DNA from: Methylopumilus sp009926035
GTDB lineage: Bacteria; Pseudomonadota; Gammaproteobacteria; Burkholderiales; Methylophilaceae
Direction: 5' to 3'
Assembly: GCA_041165405.1 (NCBI GenBank)
Contig: JBEANL010000003.1
Location: forward strand, 42,822-106,821
Length of the DNA: 64,000 bases
Within the stretch, counting starts at the first letter, position 1, and every line of letters starts with the position of its first letter. The notes below the pieces were generated by a model. The model was not told the DNA's origin and searched no databases. It worked only from the letters and a program-made list of their open reading frames with translations. Below, piece after piece: positions 1 to 8,885 of this stretch. The translations under genes were made by a program, and so were the position numbers.

Positions 1-687
1 AACAACGCCAATACCCACTGTGCGCTGTTTCCAAATACGATTGTCTGTTAATAATGTTTCATATTCATCTACATATTTTGGAAAGCGATTTGCAAAATCT
101 TCAATGAAGTCTAATAGCGAGCCACTGCGATTTTGATTTAAACCATCCAATTCTTTTTTATTTTTAAAAGTCGATTCATATTGAGGCATGCGATCAGGTA
201 GGTCGCGATAAACGCCTCCGGGACGATAATATGCTGCATGCATTCTAGCGCCAGACGCAGCTTCATAACAATCAAAAAGGTCTTCTCTTTCGCGGAATGC
301 ATATAAGAATACAGTCATAGCACCGACATCAAGTGCATGTGCTCCTAGCCATAACAAATGATTTAAGATGCGAGTAATTTCATCAAACATGACACGAATA
401 TATTGAGCGCGAATGGGAACATCTATATTCAATAATTTTTCAATGGCTAGAACATACGCGTGTTCATTCGCCATCATAGAGACGTAATCTAAACGATCCA
501 TATAAGGAACAGTTTGTAAGTACGTTCTATTTTCAGCTAACTTTTCTGTACCGCGATGAAGGAGTCCAATATGAGGATCTGCACGCTGAATGACTTCACC
601 ATCAAGTTCTAATACTAAACGCAACACACCATGCGCTGCAGGGTGTTGTGGGCCAAAATTCATGGTGTAATTTCTAATCTCAGCCAT
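1..687 (-). CDS. nuoD: NADH-quinone oxidoreductase subunit D (partial)
   Basis: 49-kDa subunit of the peripheral arm of complex I, which helps form the quinone-binding site at the cytoplasmic face of the inner membrane. The frame opens at ATG 687 and stays open to the window edge, giving 229 codons; the family has a little over 400, so the C-terminal part lies outside. The N-terminus carries the family motif NFGPQHPAAHG followed by ADPHIGLLHRGTEKL. The start overlaps the end of nuoC by 8 bases, which indicates translational coupling. It is a separate gene, not the nuoCD fusion of Escherichia coli. Confidence 0.97.
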   Translation of the reverse strand, partial: MAEIRNYTMNFGPQHPAAHGVLRLVLELDGEVIQRADPHIGLLHRGTEKLAENRTYLQTVPYMDRLDYVSMMANEHAYVLAIEKLLNIDVPIRAQYIRVMFDEITRILNHLLWLGAHALDVGAMTVFLYAFREREDLFDCYEAASGARMHAAYYRPGGVYRDLPDRMPQYESTFKNKKELDGLNQNRSGSLLDFIEDFANRFPKYVDEYETLLTDNRIWKQRTVGIGVV

Positions 688-1273
688 TATGGAAACCTTC
701 TTCACGAATGATACGCGGCACGTTATTTCTCTCTTCAATTGAAACAGGTTGATAGACAACACGCTTTTGCACATCGTCATAACGAATTTCAACTTTACCA
801 ATCATCGGAAAATCTTTACGGAATGGATAGCCTACGAATCCATAATCTGTAAGTATGCGTCTTAAATCCGGGTGATCAGTAAACATAAAACCAAATAAAT
901 CGAAGGCTTCTCGTTCATACCAATTGGCAGCTGGCCATAAATCTATCACTGATGGAAATAATGGAAAATTTTCTTCTTTAGAGAAAGTTCTTACTCGAAT
1001 GCGTTGGTTATGTTCGATAGATAAGAAATGATAAACCAGAGCAAAACGAGGTTTGGTCCAAGCGCCTTCGCCATAATCTTTATAGTCAACGCCGCAAAGA
1101 TCAATCAGTTGTTTAAATTGAAATGCTTTGTGTTGTTTTAAAGTTTTTAAAGTGGATAAGAGATCATCGATTTTTACTTCGATTGTGAGTTCATTATGCT
1201 CAATGAATGTGTGACTAACTTCTTTACCAAAAGTCGATTTTATTTCTTTAAGTAACATTTCGACTGAGCTCAT
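680..1273 (-). CDS. nuoC: NADH-quinone oxidoreductase subunit C
   Basis: 30-kDa subunit of the complex I peripheral arm, 197 residues, a normal length for an unfused NuoC. The family signature is visible around residues 120-155: ERE-x-FDLFG, then HPDLRRILTDYGFVGYPFRKDFP-type sequence. The next gene, nuoD, begins inside its last codons, and nuoB ends 3 bases upstream of its start, so A-B-C-D is one operon read leftward. No cofactor is bound by this subunit. Confidence 0.98.
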   Translation of the reverse strand: MSSVEMLLKEIKSTFGKEVSHTFIEHNELTIEVKIDDLLSTLKTLKQHKAFQFKQLIDLCGVDYKDYGEGAWTKPRFALVYHFLSIEHNQRIRVRTFSKEENFPLFPSVIDLWPAANWYEREAFDLFGFMFTDHPDLRRILTDYGFVGYPFRKDFPMIGKVEIRYDDVQKRVVYQPVSIEERNNVPRIIREEGFHNG

Positions 1274-1276
1274 AAG

Positions 1277-1753
1277 TTAACGCGCAATCGTATTGGTACG
1301 TTTAATTTTATTTTGAAGCTGAATAATTCCAAACATAAGGGCTTCAGCTGTTGGCGGGCAACCAGGTACATACACGTCTACTGGAACAATACGATCACAA
1401 CCACGAACGACTGAATAAGAATAGTGATAATAACCACCACCATTTGCACAAGAGCCCATCGAAATAACCCAACGCGGTTCTGCCATTTGATCGTAAACCT
1501 TTCTTAATGCGGGCGCCATTTTATTGACTAGTGTGCCAGCTACAATCATGACATCTGATTGTCTTGGGCTAGGTCTAAATACAATACCAAATCGATCTAA
1601 GTCATATCGGGCTGCTCCTGCATGCATCATCTCAACTGCACAACATGCAAGTCCAAAAGTCATAGGCCATAGAGAACCTGTGCGCGTGTAATTGATAAGA
1701 GTGTCAAGATTTGTAGTGACAAATCCTTTTTCCATGATGCCTTCAATGCTCAT
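1277..1753 (-). CDS. nuoB: NADH-quinone oxidoreductase subunit B
   Basis: PSST subunit of complex I, which carries the terminal [4Fe-4S] cluster N2 that passes electrons to quinone. 158 residues. The four expected cluster ligands are present: adjacent Cys37-Cys38 in GLACCAVEMMHAGAARYD, Cys102 in MGSCANGGGYYHYSYSVV, and Cys132 in YVPGCPPTAEAL. It sits 3 bases after nuoA and 3 bases before nuoC in the leftward nuo operon. Confidence 0.98.
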   Translation of the reverse strand: MSIEGIMEKGFVTTNLDTLINYTRTGSLWPMTFGLACCAVEMMHAGAARYDLDRFGIVFRPSPRQSDVMIVAGTLVNKMAPALRKVYDQMAEPRWVISMGSCANGGGYYHYSYSVVRGCDRIVPVDVYVPGCPPTAEALMFGIIQLQNKIKRTNTIAR

Positions 1754-1756
1754 TCG

Positions 1757-2113
1757 CTATTCCCAATCAAGGGCACCTTTCATCCATTCGTAAATAAAAC
1801 CAACCACCAAAATGGCTAAGAAAATCATCATTGCAATAAATCCAAACATACCAATTTTTTGAATGACCACTGCCCAAGGGAAAAGAAATGTTATTTCAAG
1901 ATCAAATAAAATGAAAAGGATAGCAACAAGATAATAACGCACATCAAATTTCATACGCGCATCTTCAAATGCTTCGAAACCACATTCGTATGGAGAGTTT
2001 TTCTCGCTATCAGGTTTATTAGGTGAGAGAATGCTACCGATGAGAAGTGGCCCTGCACCAACCGCAAGTCCTACGCATATGAATAATAAAATTGGAAAAT
2101 AATTTTCCAGCAC
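1757..2113 (-). CDS. nuoA: NADH-quinone oxidoreductase subunit A
   Basis: Small membrane subunit of complex I, 118 residues with three hydrophobic helices (about 5-28, 61-82 and 88-110). The conserved loop between helices 1 and 2 reads NSPYECGFEAFEDARMKFDV, which contributes to the quinone entry site, and FDLEITFLFPW follows in helix 2. It is the first nuo gene; a tRNA-Leu gene lies upstream, and the order secG, tRNA-Leu, nuoA is conserved in many proteobacteria. Confidence 0.98.
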   Translation of the reverse strand: MLENYFPILLFICVGLAVGAGPLLIGSILSPNKPDSEKNSPYECGFEAFEDARMKFDVRYYLVAILFILFDLEITFLFPWAVVIQKIGMFGFIAMMIFLAILVVGFIYEWMKGALDWE

Positions 2114-2152
2114 AACGATTCCTTAAAGAAATACTGCTTGATTTTCTTAATT

Positions 2153-2237
2153 TGGTGCCGTCGGAGAGACTCGAACTCTCACGACTTTCGTCACTACCCC
2201 CTCAAGATAGCGTGTCTACCAATTCCACCACGACGGC
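2153..2237 (-). tRNA. tRNA-Leu (anticodon GAG)
   Basis: 85 bases including an encoded 3' CCA. Read on the minus strand, the acceptor stem is GCCGTCG paired with CGACGGC, the anticodon stem CTATC/GGTAG encloses loop TTGAGGG with anticodon GAG, a long class II variable arm follows, and the T loop reads GTTCGAGTC. The variable arm and base composition are those of tRNA-Leu reading CUC and CUU. It lies between secG and nuoA on the same strand and is probably cut from a common transcript. Confidence 0.97.
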
Positions 2238-2256
2238 TTTATAGATTTAACAGTCT

Positions 2257-2607
2257 CTATTTTGGGATATTCTTAGCACCACCTGATGAATTCGACTGAG
2301 CTTCACCACTTTTAGTTTCAGAAGGTTTTTGCGCTTCTGAAGACTCAGTTGCTTTCACCACACTTCCAGTGCCTGATTTTTGACCTGCGATAAACGCTAG
2401 GGCAATACTGGTCAGAAAAAAGACTAAAACAAATATTGCTGTTGTTCTACTTAAAAAATTAGATGAGCCGCTTACGCCAAATAAACTTCCTGATGAGCCA
2501 CTTCCAAAAGCTGCACCCATATCGGCGCCTTTGCCGTGTTGCATAAGCACCAAACCAATGACACCTAAGCATGCAATCACATGAATAATTGTTAGTAAAT
2601 TTTCCAT
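2257..2607 (-). CDS. secG: Protein-export membrane protein SecG
   Basis: Auxiliary subunit of the SecYEG translocon in the inner membrane. 116 residues with two hydrophobic helices (about 1-22 and 53-75) joined by the glycine- and serine-rich loop GADMGAAFGSGSSGSLFG that marks SecG. The tail after residue 80 is polar, rich in Ser, Lys and Glu, and low in complexity, as is common in the family. It is 18 bases downstream of tpiA and upstream of the tRNA-Leu gene. Confidence 0.96.
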   Translation of the reverse strand: MENLLTIIHVIACLGVIGLVLMQHGKGADMGAAFGSGSSGSLFGVSGSSNFLSRTTAIFVLVFFLTSIALAFIAGQKSGTGSVVKATESSEAQKPSETKSGEAQSNSSGGAKNIPK

Positions 2608-2625
2608 AATCCTATTTTCTTTGAT

Positions 2626-3378
2626 TTATATTTCGGCCGAATGACATATAGACTCAAAATCACTCGCATTTAAAGAAGCCCGTCCTACGAGTCCGCCGTC
2701 TACGTCTGGCATAGAGAATAATTGTAACGCATTTTGAGGGTTTACGCTCCCTCCGTAGATGATTTTAAGGCTCTTTACGGCCTTAGTATTTGAGGATAAT
2801 TTCTCACGAATAAATTGATGCATCGCTTGCGCCTGCTGAGGGGAAGCAGCTAAATCAGTTCCAATTGCCCATACAGGCTCATAAGCAATCACAGCCTCAT
2901 CAAATATTTCTTCGCCATACATTTCAATAATGGTATCAAGCTGCTTAGAAACAACTTTTTCCATAATGCCAGCTTCTCGTTCAATCAAAGTTTCACCTAC
3001 ACAGAGAATTGGCGTCATGCCTGCTTTTTTTACCATCATAAATTTAGTAGCGATATTTTCATCTGATTCACAATAAGCCGTACTTCTTTCAGAATGGCCG
3101 ATAATCACATAGCTTGCACCAAATTCTTTGAGCATAGAAACACTTACTTCACCTGTGAAAGCGCCTGATTCAAATTTAGCCACATTCTGAGCGCCCCAAC
3201 GAATAGGCGAATTTTTAAGATAGGATTGCGTTTGAAATAAGTAGGGATAAGGGGCACACACCACGATGTCCACTGGGATTGTTTGAGGTATCTTTTCTAC
3301 TAAGGCTTTAAGGAGCGATTCGTTGGACGCCAAAGAGCCATTCATTTTCCAATTACCAACAACGATTTTACGTCTCAT
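2626..3378 (-). CDS. tpiA: Triosephosphate isomerase
   Basis: Interconverts dihydroxyacetone phosphate and glyceraldehyde 3-phosphate in glycolysis, gluconeogenesis and sugar-phosphate cycles. 250 residues, the full TIM-barrel length. Catalytic residues are in place: Lys11 in GNWKMNG, His95 in IIGHSERS and Glu167 in AYEPVWAIGT, followed by the phosphate-binding IIYGGSV. Gene order tpiA-secG is conserved across proteobacteria. No oddities seen. Confidence 0.98.
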   Translation of the reverse strand: MRRKIVVGNWKMNGSLASNESLLKALVEKIPQTIPVDIVVCAPYPYLFQTQSYLKNSPIRWGAQNVAKFESGAFTGEVSVSMLKEFGASYVIIGHSERSTAYCESDENIATKFMMVKKAGMTPILCVGETLIEREAGIMEKVVSKQLDTIIEMYGEEIFDEAVIAYEPVWAIGTDLAASPQQAQAMHQFIREKLSSNTKAVKSLKIIYGGSVNPQNALQLFSMPDVDGGLVGRASLNASDFESICHSAEI

Positions 3379-3446
3379 GACACTCTCTTAAATAGTTTGT
3401 TGAATTTTACTTTGTTGGCGCTCGATGGGCAATTCAAGGATACTCG

Positions 3447-5129
3447 TTAAGAGAGCATTTTTAATTGAATTTGAATTTTTTTATTGCCATTAAACTCATT
3501 AGAATCAACCTGATAGATCGCTTTTATCTTGCGAGGGAGGTGTTCGCTACGATTAAAATAAATAGCTTCAAACACTTTATTTTGTAGTAGAAGATTTAAC
3601 TTCAAATGCTTATCTGCAAGAATTTTTTGCTCAACAACTTCAAACTCACCTTCAAAAATAGGCAGCGGAAAACCTTGTCCCCATACTTGCGCGTTAATAT
3701 GCTCTATATCTTCATAAGTGACTTCTGAGAAATTAAGTGCATCATCTACTTCAATTGTTAATTTAAGATCATCTAATGAGATTAAACCTTTTACAGTTTC
3801 TTCAAATAATTGAACAAATCGATCAAAATCCGCTTCTTTGATAGTAAGTCCAGCTGCCATGGCATGACCACCGAATGTCATAAGAATATTTGGATCTTTT
3901 TTTGAAACAAGATCGAGCGCATCTCTTAAATGAAGTGATTGAATAGATCTGCCTGAGCCTTTTAGAATGCCCTCATCAGATTTAGCAAACACAATAACAG
4001 GGCGATGATATTTATCTTTAATGCGAGAGGCAATAATCCCAATCACTCCCTGATGCCAAGTGGGGTCATAAAGTGCGATACTAAATTGTGCTTCACAATT
4101 CACGTCATCCAGTTGAATTGAAGCGCCATCTTTCATTTCAGATTCAATTGATCTTCTTTTGAGATTTAAAGCTTCAAGTGATGATGCAATAAAACGCGCA
4201 TCTTCATAGCTTTCAGATAAAAGACATTGAATACCTAAGGTCATATCATCTAGTCTTCCTGCAGCATTGAGCCTTGGTGCAATACTAAAAGCAAGATCAG
4301 AAGTATGGAATTGTGATGGATTTTTTTTAGTTAATGCCATAAGCGCTCGAATGCCAGGATTGGCCTGACCTGATCTAATTCTTCGAATACCATATTCAAC
4401 TAAAGTACGATTATTTCTATCTAACGGCACTAAATCTGCAACTGTGCCCAAAGCGACAAGATCAATTAACTGCATTAAGTTAGGTTCTGCATGGTCTTTA
4501 AAATAATTTCGTTTTCGAAGTTCGGCTCTTAAAGCTAACATTACATAAAAAATAACGCCTACACCACATAGATATTTACTTGGGAAATTACAACCATGCT
4601 GATTAGGATTCACAATACATTTAGCACGAGGCAGTGAATCACCAGGAAGATGATGATCTGTGACTAAGACATCGATACCATATTGATTAGCTTGATTGAC
4701 ACCTTCAACACTTGCAATACCGTTATCAACGGTAATAATAATATTAGGATTTTTTTCTTTCGCTAAATCAACAATTTCAGGCGTTAAACCATAACCAAAT
4801 TCAAATCGATTCGGCACCAAATAATCCACATCAGCACCCATCATTTTGAGGGCCCTTACTCCAACAGCGGTCGAGGTTGCACCGTCCGTATCATAATCGC
4901 CAATAATAAGAATTTTTTGGTTTTCTAAAATAGCATCTGCCAAGATCGACGCCATTAATGTGTTGTTTGTTAAAGCTTCTGGTGGAATAATTTTCTCAAT
5001 AGAGAGTGTTGCATCGTCAATATGCTTAATACCACGTGCTGAATAAAACTTCGCCAAATGAGGATTGAGCCCTGAATTAACAAGCATATCTAAAGCAGCA
5101 TGATCAACTTTTTTTGATTTAATGAACAT
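3447..5129 (-). CDS. recJ: Single-stranded-DNA-specific exonuclease RecJ
   Basis: 5'-3' exonuclease on single-stranded DNA acting in RecF-pathway recombination, mismatch repair and base excision repair. 560 residues, close to the usual length. The DHH phosphoesterase motifs are visible: DYDTDGATS near residue 78 and VTDHHLPGD near 157. The DHHA1 part has GSGRS and FGGHAMAAGLT, and an OB-like C-terminal domain follows. The start lies within the last 11 bases of the upstream RpfE-like gene, a pairing also found next to recJ in Xanthomonas. Confidence 0.97.
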   Translation of the reverse strand: MFIKSKKVDHAALDMLVNSGLNPHLAKFYSARGIKHIDDATLSIEKIIPPEALTNNTLMASILADAILENQKILIIGDYDTDGATSTAVGVRALKMMGADVDYLVPNRFEFGYGLTPEIVDLAKEKNPNIIITVDNGIASVEGVNQANQYGIDVLVTDHHLPGDSLPRAKCIVNPNQHGCNFPSKYLCGVGVIFYVMLALRAELRKRNYFKDHAEPNLMQLIDLVALGTVADLVPLDRNNRTLVEYGIRRIRSGQANPGIRALMALTKKNPSQFHTSDLAFSIAPRLNAAGRLDDMTLGIQCLLSESYEDARFIASSLEALNLKRRSIESEMKDGASIQLDDVNCEAQFSIALYDPTWHQGVIGIIASRIKDKYHRPVIVFAKSDEGILKGSGRSIQSLHLRDALDLVSKKDPNILMTFGGHAMAAGLTIKEADFDRFVQLFEETVKGLISLDDLKLTIEVDDALNFSEVTYEDIEHINAQVWGQGFPLPIFEGEFEVVEQKILADKHLKLNLLLQNKVFEAIYFNRSEHLPRKIKAIYQVDSNEFNGNKKIQIQLKMLS

Positions 5130-6042
5130 TGAAATAATTTTCTACTGTATTAGTTTTTTTCCATACCTTAAGTAGTTGTATGAATCTATTATGAATATGT
5201 AAGAGCTCACCTTGATAGCTGACATAAATATCTAAATGCTTTATTTTTCTTTTTTTAAAATTATTCCATACGATTTCTAAAATGCGATCTATCTCTTTAT
5301 CGTCCTCAATGGCAATAAATGTGTTGCTATTGATATTGTCTTGATGAAAGTTATCTAAAGCTTGCAGAGAAATCTTTGTATCAATAGATAGGGCTTTTTT
5401 TAAAAAATTAGCATTAGAAAAAATAGTTGTATAAGGGTTTTGAATATTCTGTGGCAATAGGCCGCCACCTGAAAACCAAATACTGTTAGGGGAAAGAAGT
5501 CCTCGCTGCACTCTATCTTGATTAAGAGGATGATCAAAAAGAAACATTTGAATTTCGTTCATAAATGCATGCCATGCCATACCTTCTTCACCTTGAGGCA
5601 TAAATAAATCAATCGACTGACGTTTGATATGAGGAATCGATGTCGTTTTAATATGAGGCTCTTTTTTTAATTCAAGAAATAACTGTTCTTGATCATTTAA
5701 GACAAATGCGCGAGTTTCATCTTTAAATGTCTCATTAAGAGCATCACATAATTTTTTAATCTCATCCTTCGTAAAATCGTCTGTTAATTTTTTTTCTAAA
5801 AAAAATGTATCTCTTTGAAGGCTCAAATAAACGGGATCTGCATAGAGATAATAATGTGTATGATTTTTTTGATAATCCACAGCAGCAAATGGATAATCGG
5901 GATTAGGCTTTATACCTAGCAAATGACATACAAATTCTTCGTAGGAAAATTTTAAAGATTCAACTTGTCCAATCGTCAAAAATCGATCAAGCATTGGATG
6001 ATGATGGTTAGGAGTAAATTTGCAAAGAAGTGTTATATTCAA
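5119..6042 (-). CDS. RpfE-like conserved protein of unknown function
   Basis: 307 residues, soluble by appearance, with no signal peptide or membrane helix. The product resembles the hypothetical or 'regulatory protein RpfE' family that sits beside recJ in Xanthomonas and in many betaproteobacteria. That assignment rests on the N-terminal part (FAAVDYQ...YLYADPVYLSLQRD), the WFSGGGLLP segment near residue 190 and the gene neighbourhood. Family members are described as distantly similar to phosphoglycerate mutase-type proteins, but I see no catalytic motif here. Its last 11 bases overlap recJ, so the two are probably translated together. The biochemical role is unknown. Confidence 0.75.
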   Translation of the reverse strand: MNITLLCKFTPNHHHPMLDRFLTIGQVESLKFSYEEFVCHLLGIKPNPDYPFAAVDYQKNHTHYYLYADPVYLSLQRDTFFLEKKLTDDFTKDEIKKLCDALNETFKDETRAFVLNDQEQLFLELKKEPHIKTTSIPHIKRQSIDLFMPQGEEGMAWHAFMNEIQMFLFDHPLNQDRVQRGLLSPNSIWFSGGGLLPQNIQNPYTTIFSNANFLKKALSIDTKISLQALDNFHQDNINSNTFIAIEDDKEIDRILEIVWNNFKKRKIKHLDIYVSYQGELLHIHNRFIQLLKVWKKTNTVENYFNVH

Positions 6043-6064
6043 ACTACAAGGAAATAATAAAATG

Positions 6065-6151
6065 TGGTGCCCGGGGCCGGAATCGAACCGGCACGCCCTT
6101 GCGAGCGAGAGATTTTAAGTCTCTTGTGTCTACCAATTTCACCACCCGGGC
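6065..6151 (-). tRNA. tRNA-Leu (anticodon TAA)
   Basis: 87 bases with encoded CCA. On the minus strand the acceptor stem is GCCCGGG/CCCGGGC, the anticodon stem-loop AGAGACTTAAAATCTCT contains TAA, and a long class II variable arm precedes the T loop GTTCGATTC. It reads UUA and UUG codons. It is the last of three tRNAs downstream of pgsA, in the same Gly-Cys-Leu order as glyW-cysT-leuZ of Escherichia coli. Confidence 0.97.
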
Positions 6152-6219
6152 CTTTTGAAATAAAACTAAGACCGAATTTTATCACTAATTATTCTTAAAT
6201 AGACTTAAGCACTAATAAG

Positions 6220-6293
6220 TGGAGGCGCGAGCCAGAATCGAACTGGCGTCTACGGCTTTGCAGGCCGCTGCATAACCATTTTGCTATCGCGCC
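6220..6293 (-). tRNA. tRNA-Cys (anticodon GCA)
   Basis: 74 bases with encoded CCA. On the minus strand the acceptor stem is GGCGCGA paired with TCGCGCC, the anticodon arm GCGGCCTGCAAAGCCGT contains GCA, and the T arm reads GCCAGTTCGATTCTGGC. It is the middle member of the Gly-Cys-Leu cluster. An intrinsic-terminator-like hairpin lies just upstream, between it and tRNA-Gly. Confidence 0.97.
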
Positions 6294-6313
6294 ACATCAA
6301 TATCACCAAAATT

Positions 6314-6338
6314 AAAAAGGGGAAGACAATGCTTCCCC
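6314..6338 (-). terminator. Terminator-like hairpin between tRNA-Gly and tRNA-Cys
   Basis: Read on the minus strand: GGGGAAG, a six-base loop CATTGT, CTTCCCC, then TTTTT and further T-rich sequence. This has the form of a Rho-independent terminator with a perfect 7-bp GC-rich stem. It begins 11 bases after the 3' end of tRNA-Gly and ends 21 bases before tRNA-Cys. It could end the uvrC-pgsA-tRNA-Gly transcript, act as a partial attenuator, or serve as a processing structure. Confidence 0.75.
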
Positions 6339-6348
6339 GATTTTGATT

Positions 6349-6424
6349 TGGAGCGGGAAACGAGTCTCGAACTCGCGACCTCAACCTTGGCAAGGTTGCG
6401 CTCTACCAACTGAGCTATTCCCGC
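6349..6424 (-). tRNA. tRNA-Gly (anticodon GCC)
   Basis: 76 bases with encoded CCA. On the minus strand the acceptor stem is GCGGGAA/TTCCCGC, the D arm is AGCTCAGTTGGTAGAGC, the anticodon arm CAACCTTGCCAAGGTTG contains GCC, and the T arm is GCGAGTTCGAGACTCGT. It is the first tRNA after pgsA on the same strand. A spurious protein reading frame that crosses it is not a gene. Confidence 0.98.
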
Positions 6425-6493
6425 GTAAAGAAGCGAGTATTTTAGCGTTTTTTGGGCTAGTGTCAATTTAAAGTCTCGCCATATTCTTAAGAC

Positions 6494-7072
6494 TTACCTT
6501 ATTTTGATACTCTTTCTTAAAGTAGGCCAAGCCATACGGATGTAATAAACCATCGAAATTACAGTGAGTAATGCGGCTATATTAATCAATATATTGCCTA
6601 TCCACTTTACATTGAAAAACCATAGATCGTCATAGTAAAGAAGCATCAAAATAGCAACCATCTGGATGGTGGTCTTAAGTTTACCTATAAACATAACCGC
6701 CATGCCACCTGGTTTGCCAATAGTTGCCATCCACTCACGTAAAGAACTAATAGAAAGTTCACGACCAATAATAATCAAGGAAATAATTGCATTCACCCGA
6801 TCAAGCTCTAATAAAACAAGAAGGGCTGCAACCACCATCAATTTATCTGCTACTGGATCAAAAAATGCACCAAATTTAGAGGCTTGATTTAAATATCGCG
6901 CAAAGAATCCATCAAGCCAATCAGTAATTGCAGCAAATAAGAAAATGCCAGCGCCTATCCAATTCATTAAAGACTGGTTGATTAGTGTATGAGGAAGATA
7001 ATAAATACCTACAAAACAAGGAATCAAAACTACCCTGAAAAAAGTAAGTGCATTGGGGACATTTATTTTCAT
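6494..7072 (-). CDS. pgsA: CDP-diacylglycerol-glycerol-3-phosphate 3-phosphatidyltransferase
   Basis: Inner-membrane enzyme that makes phosphatidylglycerophosphate from CDP-diacylglycerol and glycerol 3-phosphate, the first committed step to phosphatidylglycerol and cardiolipin. 192 residues with several hydrophobic helices. The CDP-alcohol phosphotransferase motif is intact near residues 48-72: DWLDGFFAR, then GAFFDPVADK, supplying the metal-binding aspartates. It follows uvrC by 13 bases and precedes tRNA-Gly, matching the conserved uvrC-pgsA-tRNA arrangement. Confidence 0.97.
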   Translation of the reverse strand: MKINVPNALTFFRVVLIPCFVGIYYLPHTLINQSLMNWIGAGIFLFAAITDWLDGFFARYLNQASKFGAFFDPVADKLMVVAALLVLLELDRVNAIISLIIIGRELSISSLREWMATIGKPGGMAVMFIGKLKTTIQMVAILMLLYYDDLWFFNVKWIGNILINIAALLTVISMVYYIRMAWPTLRKSIKIR

Positions 7073-7085
7073 ATATATTTATTTC

Positions 7086-8882
7086 TTAATGAAAGTAATC
7101 GTAAATTTTTTCAGCTAACTTTTTATCAATACCATCAACCATGATAATTTCTTCAATACTAGCATTTTTAATGCGCTCTATACCGCCAAAATAAACGAGT
7201 AGATTTTTTCTTTTTTGTGTACCAATACCCTCAATATCTTCTAGGGATGAAGTGATCCTTTTTTTAGCGCGCATAGCTCTATGCCCTGAAATGGCAAAAC
7301 GATGAGCTTCATCTCTTATTTGCTGTATGAGATGAAATCCAACATTATCTTTTTTAACAATGATGGGCTCGTCTTTATCTTCCACAAAAAGTTGTTCCAA
7401 GCCAGGCTTTCTTCCCTCACCTTTTGCAATACCTACAAGCAGAATATCGCTTAAGCCTAATTCCTGAATAACCTCTATAGCAATATTAAGCTGACCTTTA
7501 CCTCCGTCTATAAAAATAAGATCGGGTTTAATGCCCTCACCCGTTGCAATTTTTTTATAGCGACGAGTTAATACTTCGCGCATAGCTGCGTAATCATCTC
7601 CAGGCGTAATGTCTTTAATATTAAATCGTCTATACTCTTTATTTTGAAGATTACCTTTGTCAAAAACCACACATGAGGCAACTGTTCCTTCACCCATAGT
7701 GTGGCTGATATCAAAACATTCAATTCTTGAAAATGATTCAGATAAATTAAAAATTTCTTTTAGTGCTTCTACTCTATTTTCTTGGCTTTCTGATTGCATA
7801 AGTTTTTGTTTTAAAGCAATCTGCGCATTCTTTTGCGCCATAGTGAGCCAAACACGTTTATCACCAACAGCTTTATTAATTACTTTAACTTCAATGTCGT
7901 AATTTAACTTAAAAAATTCAGACAGTAATGATTGATTCACATGCTGTTCTGTAACGATTAATTTTGGTATCGTCTGATTTGTATAATATTGCGCAACAAA
8001 GGTTTCAATTACATCTTGCGTCTCAATATCAGCAGCATTTTTAGGAAAGAAACTTTTATCGCCTAAATGTCTCCCTGCCCGAATCATTACTAAATTTAGG
8101 CAGTATTCACCTGCCTCTTCAACACACGCAATAATGTCAGCATTGCTAGCACTAAAGTCACTTACAAATTGCTTTGTTCTTACTTGCCTTAAACTTTGAA
8201 TGCGATCGCGATATAAAGCTGCATGCTCGTATGCGTGAGAGCTTGCTGCTTCATTCATTTGATCAGTAAGTTGGCTAATGACTTCACTATCTTTGCCATC
8301 TAAAAAAAGTGATGCGTGTTTAATGTCATTTTTATATTCATCTTCTTTAATAAGATCAACACATGGTGCGGTGCATCGATGAATCTGATATTGAAGACAA
8401 GGTCTTGATCTATTTTTAAAAACTGAGTTTTCGCACGTTCTTAATTTAAAAACTTTTTGTAAGAGCTGGATACTTTCTCTAACCGCATTGGTATTTGGAA
8501 AAGGTCCAAAATATTGATTTCCCTTTTTTTGGGCGCCTCGATGAAAAGCTAAACGTGGGTATTTTTCACCTGTCAATACAATATATGGGTAAGATTTATC
8601 ATCTCTAAAAATAACATTGTAGCGAGGCATATGAGACTTGATCATGTTGTTTTCTAAGATCAAAGCTTCAGCTTCAGAATGTGTCACGGTGATTTCAATA
8701 TGATCAATGTGACCTACCATCATTTTTGTTCTCGGACTTACAATGGTTTTAACAAAGTAAGATGAAACCCTTTTTTTTAAATCTTTAGCTTTTCCAACAT
8801 AAATTACCTCCCCTGCCTCGTTAATCATCCGATATACGCCAGGTAAATTAGGTAATATTTTTAAAAAGGGTTTAATATCCAT
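7086..8882 (-). CDS. uvrC: Excinuclease ABC subunit C
   Basis: Makes both incisions flanking a lesion during nucleotide excision repair, acting with UvrA and UvrB. 598 residues, full length. Visible parts are the N-terminal GIY-YIG nuclease (LPGVYRMI...VIYVGKAKDLKKRV, residues about 13-45), a Cys-rich stretch (RTCENSVFKNRSRPCLQYQI), the UvrB-binding helix near 200-235, the RNase H-like 5' nuclease domain (ECFDISHTMGEGTVAS; FIDGGKGQL) and a C-terminal helix-hairpin-helix pair (LEDIEGIGTQKRKNLL). It begins 3 bases after the small tautomerase-like gene. Confidence 0.98.
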   Translation of the reverse strand: MDIKPFLKILPNLPGVYRMINEAGEVIYVGKAKDLKKRVSSYFVKTIVSPRTKMMVGHIDHIEITVTHSEAEALILENNMIKSHMPRYNVIFRDDKSYPYIVLTGEKYPRLAFHRGAQKKGNQYFGPFPNTNAVRESIQLLQKVFKLRTCENSVFKNRSRPCLQYQIHRCTAPCVDLIKEDEYKNDIKHASLFLDGKDSEVISQLTDQMNEAASSHAYEHAALYRDRIQSLRQVRTKQFVSDFSASNADIIACVEEAGEYCLNLVMIRAGRHLGDKSFFPKNAADIETQDVIETFVAQYYTNQTIPKLIVTEQHVNQSLLSEFFKLNYDIEVKVINKAVGDKRVWLTMAQKNAQIALKQKLMQSESQENRVEALKEIFNLSESFSRIECFDISHTMGEGTVASCVVFDKGNLQNKEYRRFNIKDITPGDDYAAMREVLTRRYKKIATGEGIKPDLIFIDGGKGQLNIAIEVIQELGLSDILLVGIAKGEGRKPGLEQLFVEDKDEPIIVKKDNVGFHLIQQIRDEAHRFAISGHRAMRAKKRITSSLEDIEGIGTQKRKNLLVYFGGIERIKNASIEEIIMVDGIDKKLAEKIYDYFH

Positions 8883-8885
8883 TTA

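Noticed and set aside
6284..6466. A 60-codon open frame on the minus strand across the tRNA-Gly gene
   Set aside because: It translates the tRNA itself (the well-known spurious IAQLVER-like peptide) and part of the terminator; not a protein gene.
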